Positions 26,724-34,854 of a stretch of 43,182 nt of DNA are shown here, in pieces. The stretch is from Rhodoferax sp. (GTDB lineage: Bacteria; Pseudomonadota; Gammaproteobacteria; Burkholderiales; Burkholderiaceae_C). Where the stretch lies: positions 1 to 43,182 of the forward strand of contig JAUXWC010000156.1 of the NCBI GenBank assembly GCA_030685025.1. The letters are read 5' to 3'. The notes below the pieces were generated by a model. It was not told the DNA's origin, did not search any database, and was given only the letters and a program-made list of their open reading frames with translations. The translations under genes were made by a program, and so were the position numbers. The number at the start of each line of letters is the position of its first letter. The first letter of the stretch is position 1.

Positions 26724-28640
26724 GTGCTTGTTCCACTTGGCAAAACCGTCAACCGACTGCGCAACGCCATTGGCTGGCGCCTGCGTGGGGTATTCGGGGA
26801 CCGCCGGGTGGACAGGGTGATGATCGCCTGCGCCCGGCGCTGGCGCCCGCTGCTCAAGAAACCTGTTTTCATCGGCGTCACCGGCAGCGCCGGCAAGACC
26901 ACCACCAAGGAATTGCTGCTGGGCATGCTCGCGCACAAGGGCGGTGCCGTCGGCAATGATGGCTCGTACAGCAACATCGACAAGATCGCGGAAGCCTTGT
27001 TGCGGCTGATGCCCTGGCACAGCTACTTCGTGACCGAGCTGTCCGGGCACCGGCGGGGTGAAATGGATGACAACCTGCCCTTGGTGCAACCCAGCATCGG
27101 CATCGTCACCATCATTGGCGACGACCACACCAGCGCGGAGTACCCGCGCGAGGCGATCATCCGCGAGAAGAGCAAGCTCATCGCCGCGCTGCCGCCCACC
27201 GGCACGGCTGTGCTCAATGCGGACGACCCCGCCGTGTTTGGCATGGCGGCCGCGTGCCAGGCCAAGGTCATCACCTATGGCACCTCGCCGAGCGCGGACC
27301 TGCGCGCCGAGGACATCCGCTCGGTCTGGCCGGAGCGCCTGCAGATGACCCTGGTGCGGGGCGCACAGCGTGTGGCACTGCGCACCCGGCTGTGTGGCAC
27401 GCACTGGGTTCCTGCTGTGCTGGGCACGGTGGGCGGTGGCCTGGCAGCGGGCATGACGCTGGCCGAATGCGCCCAGGCGCTGGCCAGCGTGGAGCCGTTT
27501 GAGGGGCGCATGCAACCGGTGACCACGCCCGACGGCGTGACCTTCCTACGGGACGACTTCAAGGCGCCGTGGTGGACGTTGGATGCCTGTTTCGAGTTCA
27601 TGAAAGCGGCACGAGCCACGCGCAAAGTGATCGTTTTTGGCGAGCTGTCAGACGTTGGTCCTGCCAAGGGCGTCGCCTACGCGCGGGCCGCGACCCTGGC
27701 GCAGGACATCGCCGATCTAACAATATTTGTAGGGCCCTGGGCTTCCAGCGCCTTGAAGGCACGCAGGCCCGGGCACGAGGACGCACTGCATGTTTTCAGC
27801 CAGGTGCGGGACGCGGCCGACTACCTCGGCCGCATCTCGCGCGAGGGTGATCTGATCCTGCTCAAAGGCACCAACCGGCAAGACCATCTGCTGCGCCTCA
27901 TCCTGGCGCGCACGGGCGCCGTGGCCTGCTGGCGAGACGACTGTCGCGTGGTGTCATTCTGCGACCAGTGCAGCCAGCGCATGAAGCCGTCCGGCGCACC
28001 GCCGCTGCTGCAACGCCAGGCAAGCACCAGCGCCGTGCCGCGCATCGAGTCCACCCCACTGACCCGCGTGGTACCCGGTGAGCAGGTGATTGTTGGGCTT
28101 GGCAACCCCGAGGCCAAATACGCGGGCACGCCCCACAACATTGGTTATGAACTGGTCGACCAACTTGCGGCCACCCTCGGACTGAGCTGGTCCACCCATC
28201 CCGAAGCCTGGATCGCGCGTGGGGAACTGCAGGGTCGACCCGTTTGTTTGATCAAAATCCGCTTGGCCATGAACGCGACCGGCGCCGGCTTGAAGCAACT
28301 GTCAGACCACATGGGCTTCGGCCCCGAGCAGTGTCTGCTGGTGCTCGACGACCTGGACCTTCCCCTTGGCTCCGCCAAAACGCGCCAGCGTGGAGGATCG
28401 GGCGGACACCGTGGCGTCGCCTCCATTCTGGAAGCCTTTCAGACCGATGCGTTTCGCCGGATCAAGATCGGCGTGGGACAAGCCGGCGTCAGTCTCAAGT
28501 GGGCTGAGTACGTTCTGACACCCTTCGATGCAGCCAGCCGAATCGCCGTGGACGTCGCGCTGGACGCAGCCACCACGCGCCTGCTGGAAATACTGGCGCA
28601 CCCTGCGGTGGCGCCCGGGGCATTGCCCGGAACGACTTGA
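26724..28640 (+). CDS. MurF-like ligase fused to Pth domain, copy 2 (type B)
   Basis: 638 residues with the same plan as copy 1: Mur ligase core, four-Cys knuckle (CWRDDC, then FCDQC), Pth domain (VIVGLGNPEAKY, TPHNIGYE, AMNATG, LDDLDLPLG, GGHRGV). It differs in the motifs that define type B: TELSGHRRGEMD in place of AELSEDKPG, and IGDDHTSAEYPREAIIREKS in place of VGNDHWSAFGSRDG. The carbamylated-lysine position is Lys here. The C-domain has FGELSDVGPAKG instead of IGTLSDCGAGAPEKY. In the Pth part, Leu replaces the His before DDLDLP. GTG 26724 with GAGAGG upstream is preferred to the TTG at 26709. It follows copy 1 after 16 bases in the same operon and precedes copy 3 by 7 bases. Confidence 0.85.
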   Translation: MLVPLGKTVNRLRNAIGWRLRGVFGDRRVDRVMIACARRWRPLLKKPVFIGVTGSAGKTTTKELLLGMLAHKGGAVGNDGSYSNIDKIAEALLRLMPWHSYFVTELSGHRRGEMDDNLPLVQPSIGIVTIIGDDHTSAEYPREAIIREKSKLIAALPPTGTAVLNADDPAVFGMAAACQAKVITYGTSPSADLRAEDIRSVWPERLQMTLVRGAQRVALRTRLCGTHWVPAVLGTVGGGLAAGMTLAECAQALASVEPFEGRMQPVTTPDGVTFLRDDFKAPWWTLDACFEFMKAARATRKVIVFGELSDVGPAKGVAYARAATLAQDIADLTIFVGPWASSALKARRPGHEDALHVFSQVRDAADYLGRISREGDLILLKGTNRQDHLLRLILARTGAVACWRDDCRVVSFCDQCSQRMKPSGAPPLLQRQASTSAVPRIESTPLTRVVPGEQVIVGLGNPEAKYAGTPHNIGYELVDQLAATLGLSWSTHPEAWIARGELQGRPVCLIKIRLAMNATGAGLKQLSDHMGFGPEQCLLVLDDLDLPLGSAKTRQRGGSGGHRGVASILEAFQTDAFRRIKIGVGQAGVSLKWAEYVLTPFDAASRIAVDVALDAATTRLLEILAHPAVAPGALPGTT

Positions 28641-28647
28641 CGACACG

Positions 28648-30543
28648 ATGCACCTCACACCGCGAAAGCTTCTGAATCGTCTGACGGACGCACTCGGCTG
28701 GCGCCTGCGCAAAGTGGTGGGCGACGACTTTGTCGACCGCAGCAAAGTGACCTTGGCGCCGCGCTGGCGCCCCTTTCTAAAAAAGCCTGTCTTTTTGGGT
28801 GTTACCGGCAGCGTCGGCAAAACCACTGCCAAAGAGCTCTTGCTGGGTGTGCTCTCGCGCAATGGCCGTGGCGTTGGCACGGTTGGGTCCTTTAACGACA
28901 TTGATGCTACGTCCCAGGCTCTGCTGCGCTCAAGACCCCATCACAACTTCTTCGTTGCCGAATTGAGCGAAGACAAGCCAGGCGGGATGGACGCACAGTT
29001 GGCGCTGTTGCAGCCCAGCGTGGGCGTCGTCACCATTGTGGGTTACGACCACTGGAGCGCCTACGACTCGCGCGAGGCGATTGCCGCCGAAATGGGCAAA
29101 CTCATTGCCGCGTTGCCCGCCACCGGCACCGCCGTTCTCAATGCAGACGATCCGCTGGTGCTGGCCATGGGCCAGGGCTGCGCTGCCAAAGTGCTCAGCT
29201 ATGGCCTGTCCCCGCAGGCGGATTTGCGCGCGGAAGACATCCGTTCGGTCTGGCCCGAGCGGCTGGAATTCACCTTGGTGCATCACACGGCGCGCCTCAA
29301 GGTCCGCACCCAGTTGTGTGGCACGCACTGGGTACCTGCTGTGCTGGGCGCCATGGGCGGCGCTCTTGCCAGCGGGCTCACGCTGGCCGAATGTGCCGAG
29401 GGCATTGCCCAGGTGCCACCGTTCGAGGGCCGCATGCAGCCGCTCAGTACGCCCGAAGGCGTGACCTTCATCAGGGACGACTACAAGGCGCCGTTGTGGA
29501 CTGCGGATGCCTGTTTCGCGTTCATGAGTGTGGCGCAGGCCCGCAGAAAGATCATGGTGATCGGCTCCTTGTCAGACTGTGGCGCCGGCGCACCCGAGAA
29601 GTACGCCAAGGTCGCCAAGCGTGCCCAGGAAGTCGCCGACATCACGATCTTCGTTGGCCCCTGGGCCTCTCAGGTCCTGAAGGCTCGAAAACCGGGTGCG
29701 CAGCATGCGTTGTTGGTGTTCCGGAACGTGCGCGATGCGGCCGAGCACCTTAACTCGATCACGCGCGAGGGCGACCTGGTCCTGCTCAAGGGCACCAACA
29801 AGCAGGATCACCTGATTCGTATCATCATGGCGCGCTCAGGCGGGATTGCCTGCTGGCGTGATGACTGCGACCGCTATGAGTTCTGCGCCACATGCGCTTA
29901 TCGCAACAAACCATCTGGCCTGCCCGTGTTGATCTCGAGTGCACCCACTGCCAGCCATGAGCTTCCGGCTATTGCGGCAGATGTAAGCCCGATCCAACCC
30001 GGCGAACAGGTGGTGATCGGTTTGGGTAACCCGGAGTCTAAGTATGTCGGGACGCCGCACAACGTTGGTTTTGAGGTTGTGGAACGGCTCGCGACGTCCG
30101 CCGGCCTTTCTTGGGATCAAACGTTGGACGCGTGGATTGCGCGCGGTTCGTCACAAGGCCAGACACTGTGCCTGGTAAAGATCAACATGCCGATGAACCT
30201 GATTGGTGCTGGTCTGAAACGACTGGCGCAACGCTTGGCCTTTGGCCCGGAGCAGTGCATCCTTGTTTTTGACGATCTCGATATGCCGCTGGGCGCGGTG
30301 CGTTCCCGAATGAGTGGTGGTGCGGGTGGGCATCGCGGGGTTACCTCCATTTTGGAGGCCTTTCAGTCCGACGCGTTCCGGCGGGTTAAAGTTGGCATCG
30401 GCCGGGATGGCGCCAAAGATGACCGCGTCGCGTACGTATTGACGCCGTTCTCCGAGTCAAGCCGCCCGGCCGTCGATCAGGCCACGTCACTTGCGGGAAC
30501 GCAGGTGCTTGATTTGGCAAAACGGCAGCGTCTGGCGAAGTAG
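28648..30543 (+). CDS. MurF-like ligase fused to Pth domain, copy 3 (type A)
   Basis: 631 residues. P-loop GVTGSVGKTTAKELLLGVLS (Ser-Val in place of Ser-Ala), then type-A motifs: AELSEDKPGGMD, VGYDHWSAYDSREAIAAEMG with Met at the carbamylated-lysine position, and IGSLSDCGAGAPEKYAKVAK. The Cys knuckle is CWRDDCDRYEFCATC. The Pth domain has VVIGLGNPESKY, TPHNVGFE, PMNLIG, FDDLDMPLG and GGHRGV. Most residues are shared with copy 1, especially in the Mur C-domain, showing that copies 1 and 3 form one lineage. ATG 28648 is seven bases after the copy 2 stop. The next gene starts 27 bases downstream. Confidence 0.85.
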   Translation: MHLTPRKLLNRLTDALGWRLRKVVGDDFVDRSKVTLAPRWRPFLKKPVFLGVTGSVGKTTAKELLLGVLSRNGRGVGTVGSFNDIDATSQALLRSRPHHNFFVAELSEDKPGGMDAQLALLQPSVGVVTIVGYDHWSAYDSREAIAAEMGKLIAALPATGTAVLNADDPLVLAMGQGCAAKVLSYGLSPQADLRAEDIRSVWPERLEFTLVHHTARLKVRTQLCGTHWVPAVLGAMGGALASGLTLAECAEGIAQVPPFEGRMQPLSTPEGVTFIRDDYKAPLWTADACFAFMSVAQARRKIMVIGSLSDCGAGAPEKYAKVAKRAQEVADITIFVGPWASQVLKARKPGAQHALLVFRNVRDAAEHLNSITREGDLVLLKGTNKQDHLIRIIMARSGGIACWRDDCDRYEFCATCAYRNKPSGLPVLISSAPTASHELPAIAADVSPIQPGEQVVIGLGNPESKYVGTPHNVGFEVVERLATSAGLSWDQTLDAWIARGSSQGQTLCLVKINMPMNLIGAGLKRLAQRLAFGPEQCILVFDDLDMPLGAVRSRMSGGAGGHRGVTSILEAFQSDAFRRVKVGIGRDGAKDDRVAYVLTPFSESSRPAVDQATSLAGTQVLDLAKRQRLAK

Positions 30544-30570
30544 CCGGCGTCCAAACCGAAGCCACCCAGA

Positions 30571-32463
30571 ATGCCAAGCGATAAAAGCAACACGGGCGCC
30601 CGGGTACGCGATGCCATCGCGTGGCGCCTTCACAAACTATTGGGTGATCGCGTCGTGTACGGGTCGCTTGTCGCGCTGGCTGCCGGCTGGCGCGGAATTC
30701 TGACGAAGCCGGTGTACTTTGGCGTAACCGGAAGCGCGGGCAAGACCACCACCAAGGAGTTGCTGCTCGGTATGCTGGCAACCACCGGCCGCAGCGTCGG
30801 AAACCACTCGTCATTCAGCAATATCGAGGAAATCGCCAAGGCCATGCTCAAGCTGCGGCCCACGCATCGGTTCTTTGTGACTGAGCTGTCCGGGCATCAG
30901 CCAAATGAGATGGATCGGCCGCTCAAGCTGCTGCAGCCCAGCATAGGTATCGTCACCGTGATCGGCGACGACCACACCAGCGCAGACTACCCGCGCGAAG
31001 CGATTGCTCGGGAGAAGAGCAAGCTGATCGCGGCCCTACCGCCGACTGGAGCCGCGGTCCTCAACGCCGATGACGCGCTGGTTGCCTCGATGGCAACGGT
31101 TTGTCGGGCAAGGGTGATTACCTATGGTGTGTCAGCCGGGGCGGAGCTCCGGGCCGAGAGCATTCGATCCGTCTGGCCGGATCGCCTGCAAATGGTGCTG
31201 GTGTGGGGGACACAGCGCGTGCCCTTGCAGACCCAGCTTTGCGGCACGCACTGGGTTGCGGCCGTCCTGGGCGCGGTTGGTGGCGGCTTGGCGGCGGGCA
31301 TGACCCTTGCCGAATGTGCCAAAGGGATAGCCAGCGTGGCGCCATTTGAAGGCCGCATGCAGCCGGTTGCCTCGCGGGATGGTGTGACCTTCATCCGCGA
31401 TGACTGGAAGGCGCCACTTTGGACGGTGGACGCGTGTTTTGATTTCATGCGGGACGCCCAGGCCAGGCGAAGGATTGTCGTTCTGGGTGAGCTGTCGGAT
31501 GCCGGCTATTCCAAGAGCACGGCCTATGCGAAGGTGGCAACCCAAGCGCAGGAATGGGCCGACATCACGATACTGGTAGGTGCTTGGGCTTCTAGTGCTT
31601 TGAAGGCGCGCTCGCTCAATGGCGCAGGGATTTTTCGCGCCTTCAGCCACGTGCGCGACGCCTCCGACTTTGTGAATGCAAGCGCTCGCAGCGGTGACCT
31701 GGTGCTATTGAAGGGGACCAACCGGCAGGACCACCTGCTGCGCATCATTCTGGCACGCGATGGTGACGTGGCCTGTTGGCGCGACGACTGTCGCCGCTAT
31801 GTGTTCTGCAATGAGTGCCCGGACCGACGCAAGCACTCTGGAGCAACCAGCTTTCTGACGCAAATGGGCGAGCAAGGGGACGCCACGGCATCTGGGTCTG
31901 CGCAGCCCACAATTGCGTCCGATGAGCAAGTCATCGTGGGCCTTGGCAACCCCGACGGCAAGTACGCCGGCTCACCCCACAACATTGGCTGGGAGGTTGT
32001 AGACCTGCTGGCGCATACGTGGGGCTTTGCCTGGACGGAAACGCCCGACGCCTGGATCGCGCGCGGCTCGCAGCAAGGCCAGAAGGTATGTCTGGTCAAA
32101 GTTCGATTGGCGATGAATGGCATCGGCGCCGGACTCAGGCGCATTGCTGGCGACACGCCGTTCGCGCCGCAGCAGAGCATCCTTGTGCACGACGATCTCA
32201 GTCTGCCGCTGGGCACGGTGCGCACCCGTCTCAACGGTGGCGCGGGGGGGCATCGTGGTGTGGCGTCCATCCTCGAAGCCTTCCAGACCGATGCCTTCAA
32301 GCGGGTGAAGCTGGGCATTGGACAGCCCAATGCACGAGACAAGCAAGTGGAGTACGTGCTCAGCCGGTGGGACATCGCGAGCCGTCCCGCCGTGGATGCA
32401 TCAATCCACGCTGCGGTTCTTCGTATTGACGAACTGCTCGCCAGCCGACCTAAAGCGCTTTGA
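30571..32463 (+). CDS. MurF-like ligase fused to Pth domain, copy 4 (type B)
   Basis: 630 residues. P-loop GVTGSAGKTTTKELLLGMLA, then the type-B motifs TELSGHQPNEMD, IGDDHTSADYPREAIAREKS (Lys at the carbamylated-lysine position) and LGELSDAGYSKSTAYAKVAT. Cys knuckle CWRDDCRRYVFCNEC. Pth domain: VIVGLGNPDGKY, SPHNIGWE, AMNGIG, HDDLSLPLG and GGHRGV. Copies 2 and 4 thus form one lineage. The C-terminus ends about where the others do. The stop lies inside the end of the convergent ATP-grasp gene, a 14-base tail-to-tail overlap, so this is the last gene of the plus-strand operon. Confidence 0.85.
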   Translation: MPSDKSNTGARVRDAIAWRLHKLLGDRVVYGSLVALAAGWRGILTKPVYFGVTGSAGKTTTKELLLGMLATTGRSVGNHSSFSNIEEIAKAMLKLRPTHRFFVTELSGHQPNEMDRPLKLLQPSIGIVTVIGDDHTSADYPREAIAREKSKLIAALPPTGAAVLNADDALVASMATVCRARVITYGVSAGAELRAESIRSVWPDRLQMVLVWGTQRVPLQTQLCGTHWVAAVLGAVGGGLAAGMTLAECAKGIASVAPFEGRMQPVASRDGVTFIRDDWKAPLWTVDACFDFMRDAQARRRIVVLGELSDAGYSKSTAYAKVATQAQEWADITILVGAWASSALKARSLNGAGIFRAFSHVRDASDFVNASARSGDLVLLKGTNRQDHLLRIILARDGDVACWRDDCRRYVFCNECPDRRKHSGATSFLTQMGEQGDATASGSAQPTIASDEQVIVGLGNPDGKYAGSPHNIGWEVVDLLAHTWGFAWTETPDAWIARGSQQGQKVCLVKVRLAMNGIGAGLRRIAGDTPFAPQQSILVHDDLSLPLGTVRTRLNGGAGGHRGVASILEAFQTDAFKRVKLGIGQPNARDKQVEYVLSRWDIASRPAVDASIHAAVLRIDELLASRPKAL

Positions 32464-33604
32464 CCCAGGGGTGGGCGCTGGTATTGGCATGGCGCTTGAG
32501 GAATTCGCGGCTCTGCAGCGTTAGCAGCCCGCGCCCATGCACCTGCGCGATTTCGGTGCCACCGACATCATTGAGCTCCAGAATCATCGGCCCCTTGTCG
32601 GTCAGCGCAAAGTCCCAATGGTGAATTTTCATCAATGGAAACACGGCGCCGCCGCGCTGGCAGGCGTCAAGAATCTGATCCCATCCCGGTAAGCGCAGCC
32701 CGGTGGCGGGCTTGCCGGAAACCGGATGCTTGGTAAGCACCTGCGTGTTGGGCCAGAACCCACCAACCACGCGGCTGATCTCGCCAGTGGCCAGGTCCAC
32801 GTTGGCCAGCAAATTGCCGTTCTTGCCCAGGCTGAAGTTGTCCACGTGGTTCGGTGGGGTGGCAATCTTCCAGATCGCGCGAATCGGGACCACGCCGTCC
32901 GGCCCATTCAGACAGATCACGCGCACGCCACAGATTGCCGGCCAGTCGGTGAAGGCGCGCAGCTCGGGCGCCAGCGTGAACGAGTCCTGAAACAGATAAC
33001 CGCATTCCGGCCGGTGGTAGCGGTGGTCGACCGGTTCAAGCAGGCGCTTGAGAAACGTGTCCACCAGAACCGTCTGGCCATCGAGCAGCCTGATGCTGTC
33101 GGTGGCCGCGTCAAAGCCGGCCAGGTAGGCCGCGCCATAGCCCTGCTGGGAATAGCCAGGCTTGCCGAACAGCGGGTAGACGGCAGGGTCGCGCAGAAAG
33201 GCGCCCGCTTGCTGCACCGTCTTGAGGTGCCGGCCCAGTGCTTCGGATAGCCGCGCGGCGGGATGAAAGCAAGCCCGCACCGGCGCCACCGGCAGGCCGG
33301 CTGCGGTGGCCATCAGCATGAAGACGCCCTTGTCCCAGGCCGGCAATACGGCATTGCGCGGATTGAGCGCCAGGCTGAACTTGGCCTGTGCGCGCCAGCC
33401 CAAAAAATCTTCGCGGCCCCGGCCCAGCAGGTAGTTGTCGTCGTACAGCTTGTACCAGTAATAGTCAGAGATTCCGCACTGGCCGCCCATGGCCTTCAGG
33501 GCTCTAATCTCGCCAAGCTGGGTGAGCCAGCTCTTGCCAGTCTGCGCCTGCGCCTGCGATGCCCAGGTGCGGTATTCCTCGAATCGCTTTGCCAGACCGC
33601 TCAC
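32450..33604 (-). CDS. Sugar-transfer-type ATP-grasp protein 1
   Basis: 384 residues matching the ATP-grasp group linked to sugar transfer (ATPgrasp_ST type). Such proteins bind ATP and form carboxylate-amine or related bonds. Visible are LFGKPGYSQQGYGAAYLAG (ATP-binding Lys and glycine loop), YLFQDSFTLAPELRAF, GVRVICLNGPDGVVPIRAIW and the metal-binding tail MKIHHWDFALTDKGPMILEL followed by NDVGG. The start is a GTG overlapping the stop of the second ATP-grasp gene (GTGA). It runs opposite to the Mur-Pth genes and overlaps the last by 14 bases. It is likely to work with them, since ATP-grasp and Mur-type ligases also join in cyanophycin synthetase. Substrate unknown. Confidence 0.83.
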   Translation of the reverse strand: MSGLAKRFEEYRTWASQAQAQTGKSWLTQLGEIRALKAMGGQCGISDYYWYKLYDDNYLLGRGREDFLGWRAQAKFSLALNPRNAVLPAWDKGVFMLMATAAGLPVAPVRACFHPAARLSEALGRHLKTVQQAGAFLRDPAVYPLFGKPGYSQQGYGAAYLAGFDAATDSIRLLDGQTVLVDTFLKRLLEPVDHRYHRPECGYLFQDSFTLAPELRAFTDWPAICGVRVICLNGPDGVVPIRAIWKIATPPNHVDNFSLGKNGNLLANVDLATGEISRVVGGFWPNTQVLTKHPVSGKPATGLRLPGWDQILDACQRGGAVFPLMKIHHWDFALTDKGPMILELNDVGGTEIAQVHGRGLLTLQSREFLKRHANTSAHPWVKAL

Positions 33605-34674
33605 AACATCTCCCGGATGGTGGGGTCGATAAAGGGAGTTTGTCCAAGGTACTGCGGCACGCCCAGATCGGCCTCGGTGTTCAACTCCATCAGTACCGGA
33701 CCGTCTTCACAGAACGCAACATCCCAGTGCTGTAGTTTCAAACCTGGAAAATGCACCGCGGCGGCCAGGCACATGGTCATCGCGGCCTGCCAGTCAGGGA
33801 GCGTCGCCCCCTGGATGGTCTGGCCCGTGTCGGGGTGCTGGGTGACCGCTTGCCCATCAGGCCACAGGCCGGTCACCACCCGCTCCACAGTGCCCGATTC
33901 CTTATTTACCCAGGCCAACAGATTGCCCGTTTCGCCCATGCAAAAATTGTCGGTGATGTTGTGGGCGCGGGCAATTTTCCAGAAAGCCATGTGCACCTTG
34001 GGGCCGGTTGGCGGCACCGCCACAATCGCCCGCACGCAACTGGTGGTGTTGCCAACCAGGGCGCGCACTTGCGGATGGGCGCGCAGGCAGTCCTGGAACA
34101 ACATCCCGGTGAACTGGCTGTTCATGCAAATGTCAAGGAGATCGCGCAGGGGCACATCGTGACCATGTGCATCGACAAACTGCTCACGCGCCGAATCAAA
34201 TGATTGCAACAGGTAGGTGTCACGCCCGTAGCTGCCATGAATGGGCTTGATGAAAGCGGGAAACGTCAGCCGATGGCGCAGAAATTCTTCCAGGTCCTCT
34301 CGCGTCCGTGGGCGCTGTTCCGCGCCGATGTGTCGCCCGAGAGGCGAGTAACAGGCCTGAGTCCTCGGAGTAGGAAACCCGAAATGCTGCAACAGAGCGT
34401 AGTTCAGCAGCTTGTCATTGGCGGTGGCCCGCCAGTAGCGGTGATTCAGCCGCCTGTCGATCTCGGCGCTGGCACGCCAGCCCACGCAGTCGAGCTTCTG
34501 GCTCGCGGTGTAAGCGGCATCGTCAAACACGCCCAGTTCGTAATACTCCGACGGGCTCAAGCGCTGCGTGCCGCTTGCCAAACGGGCGATCTCCACCAGT
34601 TGCCGCCAATACGGCTTCTTGGTTTGCCGCTTGACAGCGGTGGCGTGGCGAATCAGGTCTCCGATGCGGGGCAT
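33601..34674 (-). CDS. Sugar-transfer-type ATP-grasp protein 2
   Basis: 357 residues, a distant paralogue of its neighbour: FPAFIKPIHGSYGRDTYLLQ (ATP-binding loop), LFQDCLRAHPQVRALVG, SCVRAIVAVPPTGPKVHMAF and the catalytic tail LKLQHWDVAFCEDGPVLMEL followed by NTEADLG. Both share WKIA....DNF (FWKIARAHNITDNFCMGETG). It is the first gene of the minus-strand pair. ATG 34674 is the start, and the 180-bp gap to the divergent lipoprotein gene holds a GC-rich hairpin. A role in adding an amino acid or amine to a sugar acid is plausible. Confidence 0.83.
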   Translation of the reverse strand: MPRIGDLIRHATAVKRQTKKPYWRQLVEIARLASGTQRLSPSEYYELGVFDDAAYTASQKLDCVGWRASAEIDRRLNHRYWRATANDKLLNYALLQHFGFPTPRTQACYSPLGRHIGAEQRPRTREDLEEFLRHRLTFPAFIKPIHGSYGRDTYLLQSFDSAREQFVDAHGHDVPLRDLLDICMNSQFTGMLFQDCLRAHPQVRALVGNTTSCVRAIVAVPPTGPKVHMAFWKIARAHNITDNFCMGETGNLLAWVNKESGTVERVVTGLWPDGQAVTQHPDTGQTIQGATLPDWQAAMTMCLAAAVHFPGLKLQHWDVAFCEDGPVLMELNTEADLGVPQYLGQTPFIDPTIREML

Positions 34675-34721
34675 GGTCAGCGCGAGTCAATCCGGTTGGG
34701 CGACAAGGATTTGCATGGTAA

Positions 34722-34748
34722 CCCGCGCGACCTTGCACACCGCGCGGG
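34722..34748. promoter_or_regulatory. GC-rich inverted repeat in divergent promoter region
   Basis: CCCGCGCG (34722-34729) and CGCGCGGG (34741-34748) form an 8-bp stem with an 11-base loop; the outer GGT/ACC adds partial pairing. It lies between the divergent ATP-grasp and lipoprotein genes with no T-run, so it may be an operator rather than a terminator. Confidence 0.45.
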
Positions 34749-34854
34749 AACCAGCTTTGGACACAAAATGACACCCTTTTGGCGTGACGTCCGACCGATA
34801 ATGCCTCAAGACATCGATTCCAGCACGCCGTTGCGCGTCATTCCCTACATCGCC

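Noticed and set aside
24818-32463. Mur-Pth genes as cyanophycin synthetase or as true MurF
   Set aside because: There is no ATP-grasp part in the same chain as in CphA, and the UDP-substrate N-domain of MurF is missing.
34204-34854. Long upstream extension of the RIFT-barrel lipoprotein frame
   Set aside because: It overlaps the ATP-grasp gene on the other strand and has no homology; the twin-arginine motif and lipobox set the start near 34855.
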